Below are positions 1 through 11,024 of a stretch of 64,000 nucleotides of DNA, in pieces. Location: contig JAUKTV010000002.1 in NCBI GenBank assembly GCA_030549205.1, positions 2,418,001 through 2,482,000 on the forward strand, in the 5' to 3' direction. The notes under the pieces are model-generated. The model saw only the letters and a program-made list of their open reading frames with translations, was not told the origin of the DNA and searched no databases. This stretch comes from Apiosordaria backusii (Eukaryota; Ascomycota; Sordariomycetes; Sordariales; Lasiosphaeriaceae). The position numbers and the translations under genes are program-made. Numbering within the stretch: position 1 is the stretch's first letter; each line of letters begins with the position of its first letter.

Positions 1-3000
1 GCTTACTCATCATGCATCAACGGATCTTGCATCAAGATCGGGAGGCCTCGTCTGATATCAAAACAAACATCGTCGCATACCGTCCAGTGGAAGCCCGCGC
101 AAGGCTTCGTCACAGGCTGGTTCGACCTTCCAATCAAGGACACCTTCCCACAATCCCGAGTCCCGAGTGAGTGGCCATCGGGAACAGTGACCCCGGTTCA
201 GCTACCCGGGCCAAGACCTTGCGCCTCCCAATATCTGGTCCCAACAGTAGCTTCGGCTCTTTACAAAATCTTGATGCCTAGCTTTGTTCAACCGTCTCGA
301 AAACAAAAAAGACTCATCATTTCATGCGAATCTGGTTCGGCAAGGCGTACCGAAATCCGTCCGAAGTAGTTGTTTGCTTTTCGTCCGAATTCATCACCTT
401 CAAACAATGTTTCAAACCCAAGCCGGCCAGACATTTCCACTGTCTGTGGCATGTGCACTGCCTCTAGTCACAATCGTCCGATAATGCTTTTCCAAGAGGT
501 AGGATTTGAGGTTAGTAGTGCTTATACCCCGTACCATCCCCTAACATGTTCCCGCCCATTTAGCCGACCAAGCCAATAAACTGTTTGTTTTGTTTCTTTC
601 ATTCTAGCGGCGGCGGTGGAAAGAAACAAGCTTTTTTCTTTCTCGGGGATGAATGGATTGTTTCGTTGGGCCTCCCATTTGGCGGATCTGATAGATAATT
701 ATTTCCCAAATCCCAAGAAACATAGCCCTTGCATAATTCTTTCGAGACCAATAACGAATAAGAACTCTTTTTTTCCCCACTAAATCCCGGTTTGGATTAT
801 AAAAGGTCTCGTGCTCCTCATTTTCAAGCAAATCGGAGGAGCAGGGAATCCTGGACGGAAATGTTCGGCTTGCAAATTCAGAGAGACTTCGTGTTGTAAT
901 TATGGTGGTTGGTTCTGGAGTTTCTAAGCCTCTTTTCACTAATTTGCGCCCTGTGGAACGTGAGAACCGAGCTCGTAATGCTACTATCGTGATAGGTGCG
1001 CCACAAAGCTATACAACCTTACCTTCTGAATACACAGCCGGTCCTAATCAGCGCCAACAACTTTAACTCCACAAACTAAAGCGTGAGGTAGGAGCCCGGA
1101 TGACTCAGGCATCTGAATCTCAAATCTCAATACAACTTCACCGAGCCAAGTCACTCACCTCAAACCACATGTCATTGACGCGCACGTGTCATCGTTGTCT
1201 GGTCAGATCTAAATCGTGGAGGTGGATGCACCCCAAGGCCATTCAGGAGACCCTGACACCCATCTCTTTTAAACTGCTGCCTGGCCCGTCCACGCCAGCG
1301 CCAACATCCATCTTTTTCCCGTTTTTATTCCCACGTTGCCGCGCCCCACGTTTCCACACTTTGGAAGATGGGAAATGCACCACGCACGACTCAGTGATGC
1401 AAGATTGCTACCCAATAACTCTGAATCAGTCACACATTCAATGAAACTGTCAAAAAAATCCGGTAAAATCGGAAGAAGGCACATTTCACCGAACGATGAA
1501 TGAAAAAAGCGAATACGCCTTTTCATGTCATCACACTGTTGACGATGTGAATGACTGACGGGGCAGGTAGGGCCAACCATCCCCTTCGCCCACGGTTTTG
1601 CACTTTGGCACCTTGGCCCCCCACAATAGCTATTCTGACCAATAAGGTGTTCGAGAATTTCTGTCGGGTTAGGGTTAAAACCGTGGGCGAAGGGGATTGC
1701 CAGGCAGCATTCTGTCTTGGCACACTTTTTTTGGACGAGGACAAGGGGGAAAGGCCGATGGAGACGCTGGGCTAGGTAAGGGTACTTTGATATGTCTGTG
1801 CTTTTAAACATGTTCCGGGTCCCGGGTCAAGAAACCAGGGCGTGGTTGCCTGGCCAACATCATTTGATCGAACGTCGACTTCAAACCCCTGAGAAATCTC
1901 AAAAATTGCCTTGGTTGCCTCGGGGCGAACACATGGGCATCGTAAGGTTTCTTTCACCCAGAACGTCAGCCAAGGAACCAAGTGTAGGATGAGGATAGAG
2001 GAGGGACACGAAGAACCTCGCGCTTAAAGCCAGAAGGCAAGAGACTCTTGGCACAGTTACACGAGCAACGGAGTTGAACCGGGGATTATTCCGCAGCTGG
2101 CTTATCAGCGATACAAGCCACCGTGGGCCACTGAACCGATGGAAGTTGTGGGGAGCGATCAGGAGGAAAACGAGGTCTTGAATGCCCATAAAGGGCTTCC
2201 CTCGCAGTGTGTTTGGAATGGTCTTTTCTTTCCTTTCTTAAGTTCAAGTCAAAAAGTCAAAGTCAATATACTGCTTTACCACACTCTCTTTCAGGGCATA
2301 GATCCCTATACTTGCCTTCCTTCGGTGCCACCTCACACCGTCGTATCTCGCAGTTTAGGGACCCCAGAGTCTTCAGGTAATTGCTTCCGACCTACCTGGC
2401 AGGGCCTAATCAACTGGCCTGCCAGCGACATATCTTAACAGTATGTTGCTTCTTTCTTGGGATTTGCCTTCCCTAATTAACAGCCGGCGTTTACCTTCTT
2501 GAACTCTTTTATGATGCTGACCTGGCGACCGTTTTCTTTAGCTTTGCGTGGGCGGAGATGTTTCCCATTGGCGCATTGGGAATATTACCTGTAGTATACA
2601 GCAATACCTTTCGCTGATGGGATGGAGAAGTGGGATATCGCATTTCAACTGCCAAGGTAGTTCGTACAGTTGAACATTTCGGTGCCAGAAGAAACCTGGT
2701 TTTAGTGCCTGGCATCAGAGACCACAATTATCCGCCATGTCGGAACGCTTTAGCCCACATTCACGCGCGGCGTACTCCCTCGCTTTCGGAAATGGCATTT
2801 ATTAATATCGGGATCCGGATATTGTTCTAGAAATATATACTGTAGTTACGTCTAGTATCCACGGACCAACGCATCAGCGGAGAGAAAGTAGTGAACGTTG
2901 GTATAGACGTTTGCGCTGTAATCCAGGTGCTTCAGGCAGCGACTCTACAGCCATGGGCTACCACTCAGCGACGCTCCATAAAGTTCCAATTTGCAACTGG

Positions 3001-3165
3001 CGGGTTCCCAAGTTTGGGATTGCGGATGTGAACTGTCCGGCGGTTGGCTCATGACGAGTGCAGCACAGCATGTTTAACACTATACCGTGTCACAGCCCCA
3101 AGGTTACCATGTACCAGAACAGCCTAAAGAGCCCGATCCTTCAGATGCAGGCTTGAGGACGCAGC
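1..3165. other. Gene-poor stretch, no supported gene
   Basis: Both strands hold only short unrelated open frames, none with a recognisable domain, signal peptide or consistent intron pattern. The only structure I can support is the inverted repeat at 1579-1697 (listed separately). Base composition is fairly even and not strongly AT-rich, so there is no obvious heavy RIP signature. Confidence 0.6.
1579..1697. repeat. Inverted repeat, 21-bp perfect arms
   Basis: The left arm 1579-1599 (starts ATCCCCTTCGCCC) is the exact reverse complement of the right arm 1677-1697 (ends GGGCGAAGGGGAT). The arms enclose about 77 nt that contain the telomere-like GGGTTAGGGTTA at 1666-1677, which overlaps the right arm by one base. 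Homology stops at the arm ends and I see no clear target-site duplication. It could be a tiny MITE remnant or a hairpin; no protein frame spans it credibly. Confidence 0.75.
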
Positions 3166-3171
3166 GGCTAA
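3166..3171 (+). promoter_or_regulatory. GGCTAA site upstream of the first AA9 gene
   Basis: GGCTAA matches the core of the XlnR/Xyr1 activator site that controls (hemi)cellulase and LPMO genes in filamentous ascomycetes. It lies about 240 bp before the AA9 start. A six-base match is weak on its own, so this is an inference. Confidence 0.25.
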
Positions 3172-3296
3172 CTACCGAGGCTTGAGATTACAGAGTAGGA
3201 GCTACAAACGGAGCGTTGTTGCTGTTCACATCGTGTTAGATGGCAAGAGCCTACCGATGACGTTCCATCTGATACAACATAAAAGTCCGAGACGGG

Positions 3297-3302
3297 GCGG
3301 GG
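3297..3302 (+). promoter_or_regulatory. GCGGGG, CreA/Cre1-type site
   Basis: GCGGGG fits the SYGGRG consensus of the carbon catabolite repressor CreA/Cre1. It sits 20 bp before the TATA-like box of the AA9 gene, a suitable place for glucose repression. Short motif, inferred function. Confidence 0.25.
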
Positions 3303-3321
3303 GTGTCAGCGTTACGAAACA

Positions 3322-3327
3322 TATAAA
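3322..3327 (+). promoter_or_regulatory. TATA-like box of the first AA9 gene
   Basis: TATAAA lies 86 bp upstream of the ATG at 3408, a usual distance in filamentous fungi. No other TATA-like sequence is as well placed. Confidence 0.45.
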
Positions 3328-3407
3328 GGCAGCAAATAGGTCATTCTATTTTCCGTATACTCCGCTCCTTCAAAATAGTCTCTCTGCTTAAACACCCTGT
3401 CTTCGCA

Positions 3408-4542
3408 ATGAGGCTCTCGGTAGTCCCGTTGCTCAGCTTCGCTGTGTTTAGACCTGCAAACGCACATTGTAGGTATTCCTACCTATCCGTTGCTTTTTTC
3501 ACTGGTAGTCAGCCCATATCCTTGGCAGAGCGCTGACATTAGAGCTTCCTAGACCTGTTCGGGCGTCTCATCCTGGATGGAAAGTGGACGAAGACATGGG
3601 AATACATTCGGTACGCTGCGGTTACTTATCTCCGAGACGCGTATCTCTACGTAAGACTGCTAGCGCTAACCACATCAACGCCAGCGAAGTGAGCCCCGCC
3701 GAGGGAATGTCTCAGGACCTGGCGTTAGTTGCACCCAATACAAACCCGTATTCCCCGGATTTACGATGTGGGCGTAACGCTTCCGTCTCCTGGTCTCCAG
3801 TGAAGGCCGCTACGATACGGGCCGGGGATACTGTCGGCTTCGCTGCAGGCGAGCCTATGCTACAGGTAGTGCTGCCTCCGTTAGCTGGCTTATTTTACAC
3901 CACCTTGATTGTTAACTAACACCAAGCTAGGGTGATCGGAGGCCTTGGATGTATCATCCGGGGTACGCGTCTGCCTGGCTCTCGAAGTCGCCAACGGACG
4001 ATCTCAACTCTTACACTGGGGATGGCGATTGGTTCAAGATCTTAATCGTCACCGGGAGGACCGAGCGGTCACTGGACTTCACGCATCCAGATATGGCTCT
4101 GTATGACAAGCTGAAGGCGGTCTGGGGGACATATAGAGCGGACAGTGTAAGTTCAGCTTGGAGGGCTTAAATGCTTGTCAAATGCAAAACTTAACCTGTA
4201 CGTTGTGGGATCTATAGTGGAACTTCACAATCCCCAGAGCAACTCCGCCAGGAAAATATCTCCTTCGATTCGAGCACATCTTTCCGAACAAGGTCGACGC
4301 ACAGTTCTACGTCAATTGCGCTCATGTCGACATCGTAAATGACAGGGACGATGTTGGAAATCCTGGGCCAGTTGTTAAGATACCGGGGGTTTATAAACAG
4401 GGACAGCCAGGTACGTCTATCCTCCTCATCGAAGCAATGACAGCACTCTAATAATACGCCAGATGTTTACTTTTCCACTTACGACTTTGACTTCAATATT
4501 ACCACGTTCGTGCCTCCTGAGCCGGCAGTGTGGTCAGGATGA
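3408..4542 (+). CDS. AA9 lytic polysaccharide monooxygenase, intact, six exons
   Basis: Secreted copper enzyme that oxidatively cleaves cellulose or related glucans. Spliced exons: 3408-3472, 3545-3610, 3685-3865, 3931-4146, 4218-4410, 4463-4542 (801 nt, 266 residues). All five introns are GT-AG and several show CTAAC-type branch sites. The signal peptide (MRLSVVPLLSFAVF...ANA) is followed directly by His20, which would be mature His1 of the copper histidine brace. The second brace His is in YHPGY and the axial Tyr is in AQFYVNCAHV. Other AA9 landmarks are WEYIR, DLRCGRNAS, AGDTVGF, DGDWFKI, IPRATPPGKYLLR, and a C-terminal PAVWSG. There is no carbohydrate-binding module. Codon choice is more relaxed than in neighbouring genes. 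The first intron boundary is the least certain; the alternative donor at 3469 gives an in-frame stop. Upstream are TATAAA, GCGGGG and GGCTAA motifs. Confidence 0.88.
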
Positions 4543-5592
4543 TAGGAACACCTAACTCGTCAAACTTCTCCTAATCATGTAATTGTCTGTTTGCATCTAC
4601 CAGTGCCTGCAGAAATTGCAGGAGGATATGTCTTTGCGATACTCAAGTCGGAGCAATACCAGCTTTGAGTTATCATTGTTCTATCGCCAGAAAAAACAGC
4701 GTTAAGCCTATATCTACACTAGGCATAGCTACCGTGCTAAGTCTGAACTCCAATAATTACCATCCCAGATTCCTGATGACCCTGGTTACCTACCTATTAT
4801 GCTTAGAGCCAGTTGACATAGGGAATAACCCATGTTCCAAATAAGACGACAGATGGCGCCCAATTCAGGCTGCCGTGAATTCTTCCTGCCTTGTTTACCA
4901 TGCTTGTAAATATCCCCCTACGCAATGACAAACTCCCTCGATCATTTCTAGTAAGAAATGCTTCATCCATGTTCTCCAAGCCTACTATTTGACAGCCTCC
5001 CATAAACTGATAACAGTTTCGCCCCTCCACGGGCAAGAATCTCGCTAACATCTCCCTTGAGGCATCTCTTCTCGCTAATTGAGTAAATTTTCAGGCTTGC
5101 TTGTACCTCAGGTGTCGTTATATCACGTCAATCTGCAACCCGCCCGATTGTGACTCCCTGCAGGTGCAACTGCATTCCGTCGTCTGAAATTCTTGCAGTC
5201 CCGGTGCTGGCGGCCCGGGTCCCGGAGCACACAGTATCCACTTTTAACGACGACAAATCCAACATTTTTAAGGCTTGGCTAACCACCATCGAAGGTCATA
5301 GAACTCGAACTACATAGCAACCTAGCCATGTCCACATTTCGACCATTTGGGGACGTAGGCCCCTAGTAACGAGGCAATGACTCCTCGCCGTGCAGCATCA
5401 CGATGGACCACACGTGGACATCACTGCTTCCGGTTTTAAAGCCTTAACTCCTTTGTAAGCCACGGCTAGATATGTCGCCGTCGACGAGAAGGTGGGAACA
5501 TATAAGGTAATTTGCGAACAGCCTTAAACTCCATCACGACCCAAGCCAGCAGCATTTTCTCGTTAGCATCTCACTAAACCCACCTGCCCCCG
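4543..5592. other. Intergenic, no supported gene
   Basis: This 1.05-kb stretch lies between the AA9 gene and the SDR gene. The only longer open frame, on the minus strand at 4803-5051, shows no family features. It presumably holds the AA9 3' end and the SDR promoter. Confidence 0.6.
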
Positions 5593-6366
5593 ATGCCCGC
5601 CTACGTGATCACCGGCACCCGCACGGGCATCGGCCTCGAATACGTCCGCCAGCTCGCCCAGTCCCACAATAACACCATTTTCGCCCTTGTCCGCTCCCTC
5701 ACCGGCGGCGACTTGGCCGCCCTCAAGTCCATCCAGGCGTCCCCCTCCTCCCACCCAGACAGCAAAGTCTACATCCTCGAATGCGATGTCTCCTCCCCTG
5801 CTTCTATCGCCGCCCTCCCGCAACTCATTCTCTCCACCGTGACCACCACCGACACCGACACTGCCAACACCCCCCTCAAAATCGACGTCCTTCTGAATAA
5901 CGCCGCAACCCTGCACTCCCGCCCCGAAACCGCCCTCACCCTAACCGCCCCCACTCTCCTCTCCCACATGCACACCAACGTCCTCGGTCCTGCCCTGGTC
6001 TTCCAATCCCTCTTCACCAGTGGTCTCCTTTCCCCGACCGCCCGCGTCGTCAACATCACCTCGGGCATCGGCTCCCTGCGCATGGTCAGCGACGGGCGGA
6101 TTAACGCCGAGATTACGCCCTACAGTATTAGTAAAACCGCGCTAAATATGTTCACTGTGCATCAGGCCAGGCAGCTGAGGGCGGTGGGGAGTGACGTGGT
6201 GGTGGTGGCTGTTGATCCGGGGCATGTCAAGACTGAGATGGGGGGACCCGCGGCGGTGGTGGAGGTAGAGGATAGTGCAAGAGGGGTGTTAAGGGTGGTG
6301 GAGGGCCTCAAAGAAGGGGATAGTGGGAAGTTTTTGCTGTATAACGGGGAGGAGTTGGAGTGGTGA
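5593..6366 (+). CDS. Short-chain dehydrogenase/reductase (C-factor/sniffer-like SDR)
   Basis: Intronless 257-residue classical SDR, an NAD(P)-dependent cytosolic oxidoreductase of unknown substrate. The cofactor glycine motif TGTRTGIG is at residues 7-14, DV at 65-66, NNA at 102-104, the catalytic Ser at 157 (NITSG), and the catalytic Tyr177 and Lys181 in YSISK. PGHVKTEM near residue 209 follows the active site as in C-factor/sniffer-type members. The first half is strongly C-ending in codon use and the second half G-ending, which is normal in this window. A pyrimidine-rich leader precedes the ATG. The substrate cannot be inferred from sequence. Confidence 0.9.
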   Translation: MPAYVITGTRTGIGLEYVRQLAQSHNNTIFALVRSLTGGDLAALKSIQASPSSHPDSKVYILECDVSSPASIAALPQLILSTVTTTDTDTANTPLKIDVLLNNAATLHSRPETALTLTAPTLLSHMHTNVLGPALVFQSLFTSGLLSPTARVVNITSGIGSLRMVSDGRINAEITPYSISKTALNMFTVHQARQLRAVGSDVVVVAVDPGHVKTEMGGPAAVVEVEDSARGVLRVVEGLKEGDSGKFLLYNGEELEW

Positions 6367-7986
6367 GTAGGTAAGCGGGACTGATTAACCACCTTAGTGG
6401 GGAGAGTGGAAGGGCGGGGGGCAACTAAGGTACGGTAGGTTGTCACGAGTTGGAGGTTGGTGTCAGGTAGGTAAAAGGGGTTTGTTCGTGAGGGAGTGGA
6501 GAGAGATGATTCAAGTTATCCCGAGGCAACAGGTGTCTGGGCAAGATGGAGAGGGGGGGGTTCTTGGTTTTGGAGTAGTGGAGAAGACATGGTTGTTGAG
6601 GCTGGTTGCTGAGAGACGAGGAGCTAGATGGTTGGCTTGAGTTCGGAAAAAGAGTCAGGCTTTAAATGTACAGTGTATCGATAGCCGGTCGATGAGTTTT
6701 GTAAACCGGTGCAAGGGAAAATGTACTCTGCATGAAAACGACCCACATCTCCAGCATCGGAACCTGAGATTGCAGTAGGCTGCAGACAGGTTACCCGGGC
6801 CATACATGCCACCGCTGCCTCCGCTGAAATTATGTAGTCGGGGATCCAGATCGTCATTTGATTTTCACCATCCTCCTTCTGCAAACTCTTTATCTTCTCG
6901 AAGTGTAGTATTTTCCAATCTTTCTTCTTTTCCTTCTGCCCACTCAACCTCTCGATGACCACACCAAACACCACCTCATCCCCACAACATCTCAAAGTCA
7001 CGATCCAACACCCTCCTCGATACGACTTTCTTTTTCCCTGAATCATCACCCCTTTCCTCACATCCTCAGAAACACCCCCCCCTCCCCCCCCCCCCAGCCA
7101 CCCATCAACACATCACGCCCGCATTCACAGCAACCTCAATATACCTGTGGTCATCTATCCGGAGCCGAAGACGGGGCATTTTGTAAAATTCAGAGAGCCC
7201 TGCCAAGGTAAATGCCACGACCAAACCTAAAACCACCCCTCCCTGCTACCGTAGCCTTACCTAATAGTTTCTCTTGCCTCATCCCGTGCCACCGTCATCA
7301 CATAGCGGTTAATGTTTTCCCGAGTTGGAGCGGAGATCGAGGTTCAACTTCTGGCCCTCACACAGCGCTGCCTTTTTTTGGAATTACTTTCTCTTCAACT
7401 TCATGGTTGAGACTCACCGATATCAGATACTTGGGCGAATGAAAATCCCACACACATGAACTCATGAACCAAATAGGTTGATCTGCTCTGCCCTGGTCCT
7501 GGTGGTAGTCACAAGAACTCATTAACCATGGGCCATGTGAACAGCCAGTTCCAGTGATACCTTAACCTAGAACATTGCATGATACACTACATTACAATTG
7601 GGGTCACAGACAGCTAGACATCATGTTCATCTCACCTACGTCTATTCACAATTAGGACCAAGGACTTAAAAGTATTTTTGCAATTTTCATTTTCCATGCT
7701 ATGGAGGTCGATAGACGAAACTACCTGAAAAGAAAACAACGACCAACTCCAGACATAACCCCGAGTATTAACATTTGCTGCAATCCCCACAGCCCCTGAA
7801 TGATAACCACTCGTAACCCTCCAAGCCAATTTTGTCCGTGTTAATGCCATCATGAGCGGTGGCTAATCAGTGTCCACCGTAAAAATGTTGTACAAAGATG
7901 AAACTCGGTGTCAACTCCGTCAAACGTGCACGGGGTCAACAGAGTTGCTTGTCTCAATGTGATGTTCGGAGGTGAGGGGAACCAGC
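6367..7986. other. Intergenic, no supported gene
   Basis: Between the convergent SDR and ISH1-repeat genes. It includes a 12-base C run at 7084-7095 and pyrimidine-rich tracts. Open frames on either strand are short and have no recognisable features. Confidence 0.6.
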
Positions 7987-9753
7987 TTAGAGCTCCTTAT
8001 GCGCCTTGGCACGACCCTCCTCAGCCTTCTTCTTGGCGGCGTCAGAGCCAGCCATGACCTGACCGGTGACCCAGTCCCAACCGCTCAAGACGCTCTCCTT
8101 GATCTTAGCGAAGATAGTCTCAGACGGCGACGAGGTGCCGTACTTGTAGTAAGTCCACTGGCGACGAGCAAGAGCACGCAACTCATTCAGAGTAGAGCCC
8201 TGGGGAACGGGAATACCATAGCTGTCCAAGTAAGACTTGAGCTCACTCTCGCTCCAAGTGTCGAAAGTAACGGCCTTGGCATTGTCGGTGGCATGAGCAA
8301 GGTAGCTGGTAGCGGAGGCAAAAGAGTTACCGCCAGCAGAGGAAGCCGAAGAATAAGCAGCATTGGCAGCCTCAACAAGCTCCTCGCGAGTAGCGCCAGC
8401 CTTCTCGCTAACCTTCTTTGCCGCAGCGTTTCCGGAGGAAGCAAGGTACGACTTGAGGTTGTCGAGTGTCAGATCATCCCAAGTCCAAGCGCTCCAGCCA
8501 GTGGCAGCCTTATGGGCGTGCTTGCGAACAAGGGCGCGAAGCTCGTCAGTCTTGGAACCATGAGGGACGGGGACTCCACGAGCATCAAGGTAGCCCTTGA
8601 GACGGCTCTCGGACCAAGTGTTGACGGCAGCGTTGAAGGCGTCCTGAGCGGCCTGGGACGTGGCATCAGTAGCCTTGGCAACATTCTCGCCAACGTTGGA
8701 AGTAGCAGCGCCATAGGCAGAGGCAGCGGAAGCGGAAACGGTGTCGCCCAAGATCTCAGCACGGTGCTTGCGGACAAGAGCGCGGAGCTGGTTAAGCTTG
8801 GTGCCCTGGGGAACGCTGATGCCGTTCTTGTCGCAGAACTCCTTCAGCTGAGACTCGCTCCAAGCGTCAATGACCTTGTCAGTGAGTGTGGCATAGGCAT
8901 CCTGAGCCTTCTTCTGAGCCGCGGCCTGCTGCTCCTGCAAACGCAGGTAGGCAAGTCGAGAGTTGCGGCGGACTGAGGCAATGAGCTTGTCACGAGTGGT
9001 CGGCTGAGGGGCAGGAATGCCATGGGTATCAAGCCACGCCTTGAGATCAGATTCGGACCAGGTCTCATACAGCCAGTTACCAGGATAGGCGGCAGTCTCA
9101 CCGGCCTTTTGAGCGACGGTCTCGTAGCCAGCCCGGGCCTTCTGAAGGAGAGTGTCACGAGTGCGAGGTTGGGGAACTAAGGCGATGTTAGCGAACGCCT
9201 TCATTGAGCAAAGAAATGACGTCATGCAAACTCACCAGGAATGCCATGACGATCGCAGAAAGCCTTAAGCTGGCTGTCGGTCCAGGTGTCCAGAATCCAG
9301 TCCTTGACGTTGGTCCAGGCTGTCTGAGTCTTGTCCTCCGACTCATACCAATAGTTCTTGACCTGATTCACAAGAGAATCACGGCTGGCCTGGGCCGAAT
9401 CCTTGGTATCAACACCCTTCTGCTTCAGGTAGCTGCTGAGCTGCGCAGCATCCCAGTTACTGTATGGTGTTACGACATGTGAGTCCCAGTTCTTCTGAAC
9501 AAGCTTCTCTAGATCCTTGCGGTCGGCAGGAGTAGGATAGGGGACATCGTGATCGGAGAGCCAACGCTCAAGCTCGGTTTCGTGCCACTTGTTGTAAGCT
9601 AGACATATCATTAGCAACATGCTCCGGAAATACCAGCACTGGCAAGTATGATAATGCATCGAGGAATGACTTACCGGCATTGGAAAACCATGAGCTAGCG
9701 ATGGCGGCGTCAGCCACGAGGGCTAACGACAGGAGCGCCTTTGCGATCCTCAT
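7987..9753 (-). CDS. Secreted/ER ISH1-repeat protein, stress-response type
   Basis: Three exons on the minus strand: 9675-9753, 9236-9598 and 7987-9176; introns of 76 and 59 nt; 543 residues. The N terminus MRIAKALLSLALVADAAIASS is a clear signal peptide. The rest is about eight copies of the ISH1 (LEM-like helix-extended-loop-helix) module with the pattern DTWSESELKxYLDxxGIPVPQ followed by a basic LRALVRK helix. The fourth module from the C terminus is degenerate and lacks the GIPVP core. S. pombe Ish1 is a nuclear-envelope stress-response protein, and budding yeast Msc1 is a related protein. The signal peptide suggests the perinuclear/ER lumen, which is an inference. Both splice junctions rejoin the ISH1 motif exactly: NKWHETEL after intron 1 and GIPVPQ across intron 2. 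Confidence 0.88.
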
Positions 9754-11024
9754 GATGTTGGCGTTATTTCTTCTTCAGCAGGTGGATGTAGCGTTTGTAA
9801 GGCAGGAGAAAGGAAATGCCTCTGTTGCTGAGGAAAAGTCGCGGTTTGGTGATGTTGTTGGGGTATCAAATTGGTGTAGAGGAAGAAGAGAGGAAGGGGA
9901 AGTTGACGGTGCAAGCGCAGTATATTGGCGGACGTTTGAAGGGTCGTTCCAGCCGTTCAATGTTGGTCTGTTTGTGGGCCTGTGAAAGAAGAGTCCAAGA
10001 CGTCACTGCTACCTAATTTGGCTACAGGTGGGTTTGCTTTGCTTGCTTTTTGGCAATGGAGCATCATTCTGCCAGCTGTAGCTCCGGCTGCCTACTCAAA
10101 GAACCAGCTGGAAATTGCAGCTCACTGGTATCGACAGCAATGGAAGAGCACCTCATTCTCACATGCTGGGCGCCGTTGAAGGAGGGCTTTCTCCGGGCGG
10201 GCTGCTGTGACGTAATGCTGCCTACAAGGGAAGGGGCGAATGGTTATCGTTGTTCGACGGCGTTGATGTGGGGGGCTGCCGTAGCTTCTCACCAACAAGA
10301 CGCGTGTGCAGTGGCTGAACATGATTGGTTCCAGTTACACAATACCAGACAGTTGGACCAAAGAGCTGCATCATGACCCATGTCTTGCGACACACTGATC
10401 CTCTCTTTGCTTGACAGCATCATGAAAGACACATGACGTCACCACGCCAAGATCCTACCCGAAGATCTGGAACGCCGAGCCCCACAGTCCAAGACCTTCG
10501 CCCCATCCATTGCTGGGTTAGGGTTGAGACGACTTCATTTATTCCACATGTGCAAAATCACTACAATGCAAATATGTTGCACAACATGCACTCTTTTATG
10601 TAAATCATACCTGAGTAAATTGCACTGTAGATTTGGAGATAGGCCATCACCTCTCCCTCTTATTTTGGGAATACTGGGAGAGTATCCATCTGACAGCATT
10701 GATCACGAATCACGACACAGAGCAGTCCATATCTTTTACCCCTGAAAAAAATTGGTATTCTCACAGCTGCAATCATTATCCCTAACCCCAAGACCAGATC
10801 CCATTCCCAACAAACAAAAGAAAAAAAGAAAAAAACATTTCATCCCAGCTTGGGGATTTCAAAGCGCCTGCTCACGAAGAGCAGCGGCGGAACCACAAAA
10901 CTCCCGAGCGTCTCCTCACCCAACCCTAACCCAGGAAGCCGTCCGCCCACGCAAAAAAAAACAAAAAACAAAAGCGTCTGCCCACCAAAACCAAACCATC
11001 TCCGCGCGGCCAAAAATCTCCTCC
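9754..11024. other. Intergenic with telomere-like motifs
   Basis: This is the ISH1-gene promoter plus the 3' flank of the RNA-binding protein gene. It carries GGGTTAGGGTT at 10515-10525, CCCTAACCC at 10780-10788 and AACCCTAACCC at 10922-10932. Open frames here are short and unconvincing. Confidence 0.6.

Noticed and set aside
2063..2140. tRNA-like sequence on the minus strand with CGGTTCAACTCC and TGGCTTGTAT
   Set aside because: Partial T arm only; acceptor arms do not pair and the anticodon loop is too long without a clean intron.
7972..8976. 334-codon plus-strand frame
   Set aside because: It is the antisense shadow of the ISH1-repeat exon, whose family motifs are unambiguous on the minus strand.
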